In this document: positions 8,541-16,684 of the stretch, piece by piece
How the letters are laid out: every line of letters starts with the position of its first letter
How positions within the stretch are numbered: position 1 is the stretch's first letter
NCBI GenBank assembly: GCA_045654025.1
Contig: JAZOMO010000046.1
Coordinates: 1 to 61,223 of the forward strand
Length of the DNA stretch: 61,223 nucleotides
Direction of reading: 5' to 3'
Origin: Scatosoma sp045654025
Lineage (GTDB): Bacteria; Bacillota; Clostridia; Christensenellales; Borkfalkiaceae
Translations under genes and position numbers: made by a program
The notes under the pieces: model-generated
Told to the model about the DNA's origin: nothing
The model's database searches: none
The model's input: only the letters and a program-made list of their open reading frames with translations

Positions 8541-9148
8541 TATCTCGCACCTACCTTTAATTTTCTCAAAATACTCTTCGCCACCGAATCCGCCAACGTT
8601 TCATACCCAGCCGCGAGGTAATGCACCCCGTCGTCCGCCCTTGCGGAGAGGGGAATTTTTACACTGACGTCGTATAGCTGATTCCATTCACAGCCAAGCT
8701 CGGTGATCAGCTCTGCTACGATCTCGTTACGCTCGGTGATGCGCTTGCGCCAAATGGGGTCTGCGCGCTTGTTTCCCTCACGGTACCTCACGGTCGTTTC
8801 CGCAAGGATGACTTTGCTGTTTTCCGATAACCGCAAAAGCAACGCCTTAATCTTGCTCTTATACGTCCGAGGGCACATCTGTACGCCGTGCATGCCGTGG
8901 CTAAAATGCACGATATCGTAATGACTATTCTTCGCAAAGCCCTCTATCAGCGTGGTGTAATACTTATTGTCCGCCGCATACGAAGTGGCAATATAGTCCA
9001 CGTAGCACACGCCTTGCAAAAGCTCCCGAACGATTGCCTGATATCCCTCGGTGATAGAATCCCCCACCAAAAGTACGCGCGGTTTGTCCGTCTTATCCGC
9101 CTCGTCACACCAGCTTCGAATCCACTCAAAACGCTCCTTTTGCATCAT
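8540..9148 (-). CDS. SGNH/GDSL-family hydrolase
   Basis: A 202-residue esterase-type protein, the usual length for the family. The catalytic serine is in VGDSITEG (about Ser30), the oxyanion Gly and Asn region is around HGMHG, and the Asp-His pair is DDGVHY near residue 173. There is no signal peptide, so it is cytoplasmic; deacetylation of imported sugars fits its coupling to the isomerase/kinase, which is inference. Two Met codons open the frame; AGAGGG lies about 8 bases upstream. Confidence 0.85.
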   Translation of the reverse strand: MMQKERFEWIRSWCDEADKTDKPRVLLVGDSITEGYQAIVRELLQGVCYVDYIATSYAADNKYYTTLIEGFAKNSHYDIVHFSHGMHGVQMCPRTYKSKIKALLLRLSENSKVILAETTVRYREGNKRADPIWRKRITERNEIVAELITELGCEWNQLYDVSVKIPLSARADDGVHYLAAGYETLADSVAKSILRKLKVGAR

Positions 9149-9189
9149 ACGCTTTTCCCTCTTTTTGGTTTTTCACGAACACTATTTTT

Positions 9190-9218
9190 AGTATAACATA
9201 TTTTTTTTTGAAGTTCAA
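9190..9218 (-). promoter_or_regulatory. Promoter of the SGNH - isomerase/kinase operon
   Basis: TTGAAC (9213-9218), 17 bases including an A9 run, TATACT (9190-9195), read on the minus strand. Confidence 0.75.
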
Positions 9219-9254
9219 GGGGTTTGCGAAAAATTTTCTTTTTTGTGAAAAAAA

Positions 9255-9274
9255 GAAACGCCTTTTGGCGTTTC
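9255..9274 (-). terminator. Terminator of the PP2C phosphatase gene
   Basis: GAAACGCC and GGCGTTTC pair around TTTT, followed on the minus strand by a long T run. Confidence 0.85.
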
Positions 9275-9283
9275 CTTCTCGTT

Positions 9284-10372
9284 TTATAAATCAAAGGCTA
9301 ATACCGTCACGTCGTCGGAATATTTCCCCGAGGAGAAGACGGACAACGCCGTTTTTAATTTTGCCATGAAATCCTCCGCGCCGCGCGATTGCAACAAGAC
9401 GCTCTCTACACGCTCCGTGCCGAACAGTTCGCCCGTGGGGCTCTTGCACTCCACTACGCCGTCCGTGAGCAACACAAGGGTGCTCCCTTTACGGAAAGGC
9501 AACGTGCGTTCGACGTATTTCACATCGTCAAACCAGTTGGAAATAGGGGGAGAGGAAGCCTCAATTTCGTGAATCCCCTCTTCGTCCTTCAACAAAATGG
9601 GGGCATTGTGTCCTGCAAACGCGTAATAGATTAGCCCAGCCTCTCTATCCACACGCACCGATGCAACGGTGATGTAGGATTTTTCGTCCTGACCAACCTC
9701 GTTGAACTTCGCGTTCAGTTTTTCCAAGGCCACCCCAAGGTCGGGCTCCGTCCTATCGAGAGCCGCCTTCGCAAACGCCGACAGCATGCCTGCCGACAGC
9801 CCTTTCCCGGAAACGTCAGCGATGACGGCATAGGCTTGTCCGTCCAGCTCGTAGACGTCGGCAAGGTCGCCACCCACCTCCAAGCAGGGCAGATAGGTCA
9901 AAGCATACGGCACGCCTGCCACCTGCTTCCCTGCGGGAAGCAAGCGCTGTTGCACACGCTGAGCCGACAGCATTTCTCGTTCAATCTCCGCCTGATAACT
10001 GGTACCAGCAACGGCAAGATACAGCCCGCCTTTTTCCGTCGGGGGATAAAATTTTACGTGTACGGAGAGGGTGTTCTTCTGTCCACCACTTCGCGAAGTT
10101 GTATGGATTTCCTCCGTCTGCGGTTGGTTTTCTTTGACAACGCGGTTCATACCACGCCAAACAGCGCAATACTTGCACGCAGAGTATTCGCCGCAGACAC
10201 TCCCAGCGCCGCAGGAAAGAACGGACGAAAGCGTTCCCTTCTCCCGTTTCTTTTCGGATAAAAAAGCACGACAAAAAGCTGCGTTTACGTACCGTACACG
10301 CAACTTCTCATCAAACGCCATCACCCCGTCGGGCAGACGCTCTAATACTTTTTTATACAATGAACCCAGCAT
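9284..10372 (-). CDS. PAS-PP2C (SpoIIE/RsbU-type) serine phosphatase
   Basis: A 362-residue signalling protein. Residues 1-115 form a PAS-like sensor holding a cysteine cluster C-x5-C-x5-C-x2-C (Cys54, 60, 66, 69), a pattern seen in some clostridial PAS sensors and fit for Zn or Fe-S. A linker (AQRVQQRLLPAG) leads to a PP2C domain with GGDLADVY, DVSGKGLSAGM, TDGVVE and SDDVTV metal motifs. Such phosphatases dephosphorylate anti-anti-sigma proteins; no partner is nearby. The frame can be opened from a TTG at 10390, but the ATG at 10372 after AGAGGAA is preferred. It follows the lipid kinase gene by 33 bases and is probably cotranscribed. Confidence 0.85.
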   Translation of the reverse strand: MLGSLYKKVLERLPDGVMAFDEKLRVRYVNAAFCRAFLSEKKREKGTLSSVLSCGAGSVCGEYSACKYCAVWRGMNRVVKENQPQTEEIHTTSRSGGQKNTLSVHVKFYPPTEKGGLYLAVAGTSYQAEIEREMLSAQRVQQRLLPAGKQVAGVPYALTYLPCLEVGGDLADVYELDGQAYAVIADVSGKGLSAGMLSAFAKAALDRTEPDLGVALEKLNAKFNEVGQDEKSYITVASVRVDREAGLIYYAFAGHNAPILLKDEEGIHEIEASSPPISNWFDDVKYVERTLPFRKGSTLVLLTDGVVECKSPTGELFGTERVESVLLQSRGAEDFMAKLKTALSVFSSGKYSDDVTVLAFDL

Positions 10373-10405
10373 ACTTCCTCTACGCCGCAAAAAATCTTGT
10401 TTTGG

Positions 10406-11272
10406 TTACGGTCTATACATATTCAAACCGTGGCAAATCTTTGCGTCGAATTCTAAATTTTCATACAATTCCCCATCCAACTGCACTACGCAGGGCTGTT
10501 TGGGGGTGATTTTTACATGATCGGTGCGGAAATGCCGCTTGTGCGGATATCCCATAATCTTGCCACGTTGCAACAATAAAAAGGCATTCAAAATCTTCCA
10601 CTTGCTCGCAAAGCAATCGACAATCATGACGTCCATCTTACCATCGTCCAGCTCTGCCACCGGACATACGCGGATGCCGCCGCCAAACTGACCGCCGTTG
10701 CACGCCGCCACCATGAGGATTTTCTTTTCAATAACTTCGCCCTCGCATTCCACTGTCAGCTCGTAGCCATTGAATTTGAAGAAGCTGACAATCAAGCTCT
10801 TTAAATATTTCAGTCTGCCCTTGCGCTTACTCTTGGCGCAACGCACCAAAACGTCCACGTCGATACCAACCCCGCCTACGTTCATACAGCGTTTTCCTCC
10901 AACCGTCAAATAATCGGTCGGCTTAGGCGTGCCATGCAAAATGAGGGAAACCGCTTTCTTTACGTTGTAGGGGATTTTCGCAGAAGCCGCAAAATCGTTG
11001 CCTGTCCCCAAGGGAATAATGCCAAAGTTGCATTTTTCCACGTCGCGAATCCCGTTAAGTACGTCGTGCACCGTGCCGTCACCACCCAGCGCGATGATGT
11101 TAACACCGTCCTCTTTGGTCAGCTCTGCGGCAATCTCCGTACCGTGTGCCTTATACATCGTTTCGTGCAGAACGTATTCTACGTCTGCCTCTTCCAACAG
11201 CTTTAAGGTTTTTTTCAACAAGCGCGCTACTTTTCTGTCGCCCGCCTTCGGGTTTGCAATAATGTGATACAT
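10406..11272 (-). CDS. Diacylglycerol-kinase-family lipid kinase
   Basis: A 288-residue member of the DagK/YegS family, which phosphorylates lipid hydroxyls such as diacylglycerol at the membrane. The nucleotide motif is ALGGDGTVHDVLNG and the second signature is PLGTGNDFAAS. Length matches the family. The start at 11272 is set by AGAAGG nine bases upstream; the frame extends ten codons further to a GTG. It is the first gene of a two-gene unit with the PP2C phosphatase. Confidence 0.88.
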   Translation of the reverse strand: MYHIIANPKAGDRKVARLLKKTLKLLEEADVEYVLHETMYKAHGTEIAAELTKEDGVNIIALGGDGTVHDVLNGIRDVEKCNFGIIPLGTGNDFAASAKIPYNVKKAVSLILHGTPKPTDYLTVGGKRCMNVGGVGIDVDVLVRCAKSKRKGRLKYLKSLIVSFFKFNGYELTVECEGEVIEKKILMVAACNGGQFGGGIRVCPVAELDDGKMDVMIVDCFASKWKILNAFLLLQRGKIMGYPHKRHFRTDHVKITPKQPCVVQLDGELYENLEFDAKICHGLNMYRP

Positions 11273-11328
11273 TGCCAGTACCTTCTTTTGTTTTTCCCAC
11301 AACGTTTTTACGATGCAAGGTCATTTTT

Positions 11329-11380
11329 ATTATACAACACTTTGAAATAAATTGCAATTTATTTTTCAATTTGCTATAAT
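11329..11380. promoter_or_regulatory. Divergent promoters sharing one TTGCAA -35
   Basis: The self-complementary hexamer TTGCAA at 11352-11357 stands exactly 17 bases from TATAAT on the plus strand (11375-11380) and exactly 17 bases from TATAAT on the minus strand (plus-strand 11329-11334). The lipid kinase and the CCA-type enzyme would share the same -35 element in opposite directions. Confidence 0.7.
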
Positions 11381-11421
11381 TTTATTGAAAAAAAATGTGA
11401 TTTTTTGAAAAAAGGTATCAT

Positions 11422-12750
11422 ATGCGCAAGGTTTTACCTGAAAAATTGAAAAGATTAGCCGATCTTTGCCCCCGCCCCCTCTATGTGGTGGGTGGTTTTA
11501 CGCGCAATTTTTTAGGCGATTTCCACGCAAAGCAAATCGACATCGACATCTGTGGCTGTATGCTTGCGGAGGATTTTGCCGCCTACGCTAGCCAAGCAGG
11601 GCTCACCCTTCAGGCAATCTATAAGCACACGGGCACAGTCAAACTCTGCGACGGGGAGGGCAACGATTTCGAATACGCATGCTTCCGTTCGGACAAATAC
11701 GTGCGCGGCGAGCACACCCCTGCTGAAATTTATTTCACCGAGGACATCACCCTGGATGCAAAGCGCAGGGATTTTACGGCAAACGCCGTCTATTTCGACA
11801 TCGCCGCAGACAAGTTCGTTGACCCCTTAAACGGCATTGACGCCATAAAAGAAACACGCCTCACCACCGTGGATAGGGCGGAAAAAGTCTTCGGTGAGGA
11901 CGGACTGCGCCTGATGCGACTGGCGCGTTTTGCAGGTCAGCTTGGATTTACGCCCGACAAGGAATGTCTGCAAGGGGCGACACTCAACGCCGATATGATT
12001 ACCGACGTTTCCCCCGAACGCATCTTTGCCGAGCTTACGCAAATTTTACACGCAGATGAAAAATACGGAATTAAAGACGGGCACTACTACGCCCTGACAA
12101 TCCTGGAACAAGTGGGCGTTTTATCTAAGATACTACCCGAGCTTACCGCAGGCAAAGGGATTGCGCAACGGTCGGATTTCCACAAATACGATATGCTGTT
12201 CCACTCCTTGCGGGCAGTGCGCTACGCCGAGCCCGAGGTGCGCCTTGCCGCGCTGTTACACGACGTGGGCAAGCCCTATTGTCATAGTCTTTTCGGCAAC
12301 AGCTACGACCACCCTCGCGAAGGGGAACGGATTGCGCGGGAGATTTTACTCCGCTTAAAAGCCCCCAAGAAGACGATTGATAAGGTCTGCGCCCTGACGC
12401 TTTGGCATATGTACGATTTTAACTGCCAAACAAAGGAAAACAAACTGCGCCGTTTCTTTATCGACCATTATCCCCTCTTAGAGGATTTGCTGAAAGTCAA
12501 GCAAGCCGACTATTCGGGCTGTATGGACGATACGTCCGTTGCGCCCACCGTTGTACGGTGGAAAGAGCTGCTTGCCCGCATGCAAGCGGAAGGCGCGCCG
12601 ATGACCTTAAAACAGCTGGCAATTAGCGGAAAAGACCTCATTCCCCTCGTACCTGCCCCCGAGATTGCGGCAACTTTACAGCAGCTGCTGTACCACGCGG
12701 CTTGTTTCCCGAAGGAAAACACGAAGGAGCGTTTACTCTCCCTTATTTAA
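11422..12750 (+). CDS. CCA-adding / poly(A) polymerase family nucleotidyltransferase with HD domain
   Basis: A 442-residue protein. The N-terminal nucleotidyltransferase has GGFTRN, the metal pair in IDIDICG, and RRDFTANA; the tRNA-binding neck follows (LMRLARFAGQLGF); an HD domain is at about residues 235-350 (LLHDVGKP). The arrangement fits class II CCA-adding enzymes of Firmicutes, which repair tRNA 3' ends, although the one tRNA here already encodes CCA. A ribosome site AAAAGG is 6 bases before the ATG. Confidence 0.85.
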   Translation: MRKVLPEKLKRLADLCPRPLYVVGGFTRNFLGDFHAKQIDIDICGCMLAEDFAAYASQAGLTLQAIYKHTGTVKLCDGEGNDFEYACFRSDKYVRGEHTPAEIYFTEDITLDAKRRDFTANAVYFDIAADKFVDPLNGIDAIKETRLTTVDRAEKVFGEDGLRLMRLARFAGQLGFTPDKECLQGATLNADMITDVSPERIFAELTQILHADEKYGIKDGHYYALTILEQVGVLSKILPELTAGKGIAQRSDFHKYDMLFHSLRAVRYAEPEVRLAALLHDVGKPYCHSLFGNSYDHPREGERIAREILLRLKAPKKTIDKVCALTLWHMYDFNCQTKENKLRRFFIDHYPLLEDLLKVKQADYSGCMDDTSVAPTVVRWKELLARMQAEGAPMTLKQLAISGKDLIPLVPAPEIAATLQQLLYHAACFPKENTKERLLSLI

Positions 12751-12755
12751 AAATG

Positions 12756-12788
12756 AAAAGAGCCTTTCTTCCACAGAAAGGCTCTTTT
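12756..12788. terminator. Bidirectional terminator
   Basis: AAAAGAGCCTTTCT (12756-12769) and AGAAAGGCTCTTTT (12775-12788) form a perfect 14-bp stem between the convergent CCA-type and galactokinase genes. Confidence 0.9.
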
Positions 12789-12801
12789 TTATTACAATCT
12801 T

Positions 12802-14733
12802 TTACAATGCTTCTACGGTTATGCCGTCTTCGATAGAGGTCTGATAGAAGCTTGCGCGGTAGCCGATGGCGGTATAATACGCATCGCCCACACGCTTGAT
12901 AAAGCCGTCCACCGCCGATTTTTCCACAATCGAAATGGTACAGCCGCCAAAGCCCGCGCCAATCATACGCGACCCCAAGCACGCCCGCTCATTCCTCGCC
13001 AAAGCGGAAAGGGTATCCAGCTCCTTGCCCGTCACCTCGTACAGATCCCGCAAGGAATAATGGCTCTCGTTAAGAAGTCTACCCAACTCCTCAATATCCC
13101 CTGCGCGCAGAGCGACCACCGCTTTTTTCACACGGTCGCATTCACAGACGACGTGTTCGGCGCGTTTTTCGACAACACCGGACAGAAGATATTTCAGCTC
13201 GTTAAATTCCTCGACGGACAGCGCCGCCAAACAATCAACGTCCTTCACCGTGCGGATGGTTTGCAACGCCGTTTCCACCTCGTGGCGACGAACGTTGTAC
13301 TTGCTTTCGACAAGGTTGTGGGGCTTGTTGCAATTTGCCACCACCAAGCAGTATTTCCCAAGCTCCAAAGGCACGTACTCGTAATCAAGGGTGGCGCAAT
13401 TCAGCAGCACCGCATGGTCTTTTTTGCCCATCGCTGAGGCAAATTGATCCATAATCCCGCAGTTAACGCCTGCGTATTCGTTCTCCGCGCGTTGCGAAAC
13501 AACAGCAAGATGTACCTTGTCGTAGGCTACGCCGGCAAGCTCACAAAGCGCCACCGCCGTCGCGACCTCAATCGCCGCAGAGGACGAAAGCCCGCTACCA
13601 AACGGCACGGTGCAGTCGTAGTACAAATCACACCCGACAATCGGCGTTCCTTCCTTTTGCAGATGATAAGCTACGCCTGCCTGATAGTTGCCGTATTTAA
13701 GCTCACGGTAATCATTCAAGCGGTTGATATCCAGCTCGATTATTCCGTCTATCCCCTTCAAAAGGATGCGGATAGTATTGCCCTCCGTCTTCCTTGCGTA
13801 AATATTACACCGCAAGTTCAGCGCCGCAGGGAACACCTGCCCTCCGCAATAGTCGACGTGCTCGCCGATGACGTTGATACGCCCAGCCGCCGAAAATCGG
13901 TGAGTGGGTTTCGCCCCAAAACCTTGCTCAAATGCTCGCAAAGCTTCCGTTCTTTCCATAGTAGTTCTCCTTTTTCGTAAGTACCAAGTTAAAAAGTATA
14001 CAGCCCCCGCCGCCACTAAAACGACCGCCGTCAGCTGTGAGGGAGTAAAAAACGGCACGACCGTTTCTCCACGCTCATCCGCGCGCGCATACTCTATACA
14101 AAACCGCCAAACCCCGTACGCAATCGCATAGGTTGGCAACAGCGGAAAGCGTTTTTCCTTCGGTTGCTTTGCAAGCAACACCCACAGCGCCGCCCCCAAC
14201 GCAAACAAGAACAACGCCTCAAACAGTTGCAAAGGCACGGCACGCACCCATTCGCCGTGGATTTTCATCGGCAGAGCGTACCAAACGTCCGCAACCCTAC
14301 CGTGGCAACAGCCCGCAAACAAGCACCCCAAACGCCCAAATCCGTGCGCCATAGGAACGGCAACCGCCGCAATATCCGCGATGGCGGGGAACTGCTTTAT
14401 CGGCTCGTCTTTTTCTTTGCAAAACCTGCCGAGCACGAAAAACCAAAGCGCCAAAAACACCGCCGCGCCACCAACAAAGCCGCCGTAAAAGGTCATTCCC
14501 TTCCAGAGGAACACCCCCGTTGCCAGCCAGTTGTAGAAGGCTTGGAACAGCATCGCAAACAGCAAGCCACCACCCATCGCCGCAACCATTGCGACCAACA
14601 AGCCCCGTTGCAAAGCAACGGAAAACCCTTTTTTGACCCCCATTCCGTCCACGAACAGCAAGGCGAAAACCAGCCCTAACGACATACATATCGAATATAG
14701 GTCCATTCCAAATACTTCAAAATCGGGAAACAT
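12802..14733 (-). CDS. Lgt and galactokinase in one reading frame
   Basis: A single open frame of 643 codons. Residues 1-258 are prolipoprotein diacylglyceryl transferase (seven hydrophobic segments, YGGFVGG, HGFGRLGCLFAGCCHG), which lipidates lipoprotein cysteines. Residues 259-643 are galactokinase (GRINVIGEHVDYCGG, VPFGSGLSSSAA, GAGFGGCTISIV), which makes galactose-1-P. No stop separates them. However AAAGGAG stands 7 bases before the Met at 13959, where galactokinases normally begin, so galK can also start alone as a 385-residue protein. The whole frame starts at 14733 behind GGAGGG. Whether a fused product, two products or both are made is open. Confidence 0.85.
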   Translation of the reverse strand: MFPDFEVFGMDLYSICMSLGLVFALLFVDGMGVKKGFSVALQRGLLVAMVAAMGGGLLFAMLFQAFYNWLATGVFLWKGMTFYGGFVGGAAVFLALWFFVLGRFCKEKDEPIKQFPAIADIAAVAVPMAHGFGRLGCLFAGCCHGRVADVWYALPMKIHGEWVRAVPLQLFEALFLFALGAALWVLLAKQPKEKRFPLLPTYAIAYGVWRFCIEYARADERGETVVPFFTPSQLTAVVLVAAGAVYFLTWYLRKRRTTMERTEALRAFEQGFGAKPTHRFSAAGRINVIGEHVDYCGGQVFPAALNLRCNIYARKTEGNTIRILLKGIDGIIELDINRLNDYRELKYGNYQAGVAYHLQKEGTPIVGCDLYYDCTVPFGSGLSSSAAIEVATAVALCELAGVAYDKVHLAVVSQRAENEYAGVNCGIMDQFASAMGKKDHAVLLNCATLDYEYVPLELGKYCLVVANCNKPHNLVESKYNVRRHEVETALQTIRTVKDVDCLAALSVEEFNELKYLLSGVVEKRAEHVVCECDRVKKAVVALRAGDIEELGRLLNESHYSLRDLYEVTGKELDTLSALARNERACLGSRMIGAGFGGCTISIVEKSAVDGFIKRVGDAYYTAIGYRASFYQTSIEDGITVEAL

Positions 14734-14751
14734 CTTTCGCCCTCCGTTGTT

Positions 14752-14780
14752 ATTATATAACAAAGGGGCTGCTTTGTCAA
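14752..14780 (-). promoter_or_regulatory. Consensus promoter of lgt-galK
   Basis: TTGACA (14775-14780), 17 bases, TATAAT (14752-14757): both hexamers perfect. The leader is only about 12 bases. Confidence 0.85.
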
Positions 14781-14808
14781 CCGCAGAGAGTGTTTTTCTT
14801 GAAAGAAA

Positions 14809-14833
14809 AAAGAGAGCCACACAGGCTCTCTTT
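14809..14833 (-). terminator. Terminator of the 58-aa gene
   Basis: AAAGAGAGCC and GGCTCTCTTT pair around a 5-base loop, with a minus-strand T run. Confidence 0.85.
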
Positions 14834-14838
14834 TTTTA

Positions 14839-15015
14839 TCAAAGTCCAATCCTTGAAACCTCCAAGCAAAACGCCTCACCCGTCGGCAAAATCAACTGTA
14901 TCTTGTTTTCGTTCAGCTCCGTCTTACATTCAAAGCACACATCAATCATCGCATACACTTCCTCTGCAATCTGCTTTGCCTGCACCAAACCTAATTCCTG
15001 ATTGTGTTTTTCCAT
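14839..15015 (-). CDS. Hypothetical 58-aa protein
   Basis: The ATG at 15015 follows AAAGGAG at an 8-base distance and opens a 58-codon frame. The product begins with an amphipathic acidic helix (MEKHNQELGLVQAKQIAEEV), has two cysteines in CFECKTEL and one further on (EAFCLEV), and ends with beta-type sequence. No signal or membrane segment. It has its own promoter and terminator, and codon use like its neighbours. Function unknown. Confidence 0.75.
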   Translation of the reverse strand: MEKHNQELGLVQAKQIAEEVYAMIDVCFECKTELNENKIQLILPTGEAFCLEVSRIGL

Positions 15016-15080
15016 ACTCTACTCTCCTTTTGTTTTTTTCTTTTATCGGTACGTCCGACAAAATTTTCATTTGTACTTTC

Positions 15081-15109
15081 ATTATACCTCAAAATTTTTG
15101 CAAAAGCAA
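15081..15109 (-). promoter_or_regulatory. Promoter of the 58-aa gene
   Basis: TTGCTT (15104-15109), 17 bases, TATAAT (15081-15086) on the minus strand. The leader is about 60 bases. The region from here to the cspA terminator holds no other feature. Confidence 0.75.
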
Positions 15110-15238
15110 CGCTTCTTATTTGACAGAGATTGTCGTATGGACACTACTTTTGTCGCCTTTTGTCGAATGTGAAAAAAATCGTATATTTTTGTCAAAAAAA
15201 CAAACTAACCGATACGACACAGCCTTCAACAAAAAAAC

Positions 15239-15274
15239 ACACCCCTCAAAAGCGAAACCGCCTTCGAGGGGTGT
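15239..15274 (-). terminator. Terminator of the cold-shock gene
   Basis: ACACCCCTC (15239-15247) pairs with GAGGGGTGT (15266-15274) around an inner AAGGCG/CGCTTT-type imperfect stem, then a T7 run on the minus strand. Confidence 0.85.
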
Positions 15275-15288
15275 ATCTTGTAACGAAC

Positions 15289-15504
15289 TCACTTTACAAT
15301 CGTAACGTTGATTGCACGCAGTTTTTCAGGGTTTTTCGGGTCGACTTCCGTTTCATAAGAAACCTTCTGTCCTTCCTTCAGCGTCCTGTACCCTTCGGCA
15401 TTGATTGCGGAGAAATGCACGAAAACGTCTTCGCCGCCCTCATCGCCAGCAATAAAGCCATAGCCCTTGCCTGCGTTAAACCACCTTACCGTCCCTTGAC
15501 ACAT
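15289..15504 (-). CDS. cspA: Cold-shock protein (CspA family)
   Basis: A 71-residue single OB-fold RNA/DNA-binding protein. RNP1 is KGYGFI and RNP2 is VFVHF. Such proteins melt RNA structure after a temperature drop. The N terminus MCQGTVRWFNAGKGYG is typical apart from the Cys. AGGAGGG lies about 10 bases before the ATG. The transcript has a leader of about 112 bases, as is usual for cold-shock mRNAs. Confidence 0.95.
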   Translation of the reverse strand: MCQGTVRWFNAGKGYGFIAGDEGGEDVFVHFSAINAEGYRTLKEGQKVSYETEVDPKNPEKLRAINVTIVK

Positions 15505-15597
15505 ATATGGGTCCCTCCTATATCATAATTTCGTACTCGACAAACGACGACGCACGCCTTCCCCAAATCGAACCCATATATTTTAAGTATAAGCAAC

Positions 15598-15651
15598 GTA
15601 CTTCATCTTAAGTACACACATAAGTATAACATACTTTTTTAATCTTTTCAA
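15598..15651 (-). promoter_or_regulatory. Promoter and leader hairpin of cspA
   Basis: TTGAAA (15646-15651), 17 bases, TATACT (15623-15628). The transcript starts near 15616 and opens directly into an inverted repeat, GTACTT and AAGTAC at 15598-15615. Leader structure of this kind is known to regulate csp mRNAs. Confidence 0.7.
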
Positions 15652-15702
15652 GGGGTTTTTAGAAAAAAATTGCTGTTTTTTTGAAAAAAACCGCATAAAA
15701 TA

Positions 15703-15731
15703 TAGACAAAATAACAAAAAAATAGTACACT
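15703..15731 (+). promoter_or_regulatory. Promoter of uppP
   Basis: TAGACA (15703-15708), 17 bases, TACACT (15726-15731). Hexamers are weaker than elsewhere in the window. Confidence 0.55.
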
Positions 15732-15773
15732 ATTCTTGTACGACACAATTCACTTTTACAATGGAGTAAGAAA

Positions 15774-16631
15774 ATGGATTTTATCGAATTATTAAAAGTA
15801 ATTATCCTTGGCATTATCGAAGGTATCACGGAATGGTTGCCCGTATCCAGCAGTGGTCATATCCTGTTGTTTGATTCGTTTTGGGGCTTAAACCAATCGG
15901 ATGCATTCAAAGAAATTTTCTTATACTTCGTGCAGGCAGGCGCAATCATGGCGGTCATCGTCTTGTTCTTCGCTAAATTGTGCCCCTTTAAGCTGACAGA
16001 AAAAGCCGACGGCGCAAACGGCGCGCCCTTAAAACGCAAGCTGTATTCGGATAAGAAGACTTGGCTCTTATGGGCAAAGATTGCGGTGGCTTGCATCCCT
16101 GCCGCCGTGGTGGGTATTCTCTTTGATATGACTGACGAGCCTGCAATCATCGCCGTCACCCTCATCCTTTACGGCATCGCCTTTCTGTTTATGGAGAGCG
16201 ACAAAAACAAGCAGTTCAAGGTAGACGACGTCCACGGTATCACTTGGATACAAGCCCTGATTATCGGCGGCGCGCAGGTGTTGGCTGTTATCCCTGGCAC
16301 GTCCCGTTCGGGCGTGACGATTTTGGCGGCGTTGCTGCTTGGGATTTCCCGACCTGCGGGCGCAGAGTTCACTTTCTTCCTTGCAATCCCCGTCATGCTG
16401 GGCGCAAGCCTTTTAAAAATCGTGAAAAACCTCAGCGAAGTGCTGACCTTTGGCATCGAGTGGGTGTACCTTTTGACGGGCTTTGCGGTGGCGTTTGCGG
16501 TTTCGATGCTGTGCATCAAGCTCCTGATGAATTTCGTCAAAAAACACGATTTCAAGGTGTTCGGCTGGTACAGAATCGCCCTTGGCTTGGTTGTCCTCGG
16601 CGCGCTTGTCATCCCCAAGTTATTCGCGTAA
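15774..16631 (+). CDS. uppP: Undecaprenyl-diphosphatase (BacA/UppP)
   Basis: A 285-residue membrane enzyme that removes a phosphate from undecaprenyl diphosphate to recycle the lipid carrier of cell-wall synthesis and that confers bacitracin tolerance. The active-site segments EGITEWLPVSSSGH and PGTSRSGVT are intact. About eight hydrophobic helices. Start after GGAG at a 9-base distance. Stand-alone unit with own promoter and terminator. Confidence 0.95.
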   Translation: MDFIELLKVIILGIIEGITEWLPVSSSGHILLFDSFWGLNQSDAFKEIFLYFVQAGAIMAVIVLFFAKLCPFKLTEKADGANGAPLKRKLYSDKKTWLLWAKIAVACIPAAVVGILFDMTDEPAIIAVTLILYGIAFLFMESDKNKQFKVDDVHGITWIQALIIGGAQVLAVIPGTSRSGVTILAALLLGISRPAGAEFTFFLAIPVMLGASLLKIVKNLSEVLTFGIEWVYLLTGFAVAFAVSMLCIKLLMNFVKKHDFKVFGWYRIALGLVVLGALVIPKLFA

Positions 16632-16657
16632 AGTATAACAATATCATAGAAAGAAAA

Positions 16658-16684
16658 AATCCACCGCCACGGTGGATTTTTTTG
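16658..16684. terminator. Bidirectional terminator
   Basis: AAATCCACCG and CGGTGGATTT pair around CCA, followed by T7; it lies between uppP and the convergent YhaN-like gene. Confidence 0.9.
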
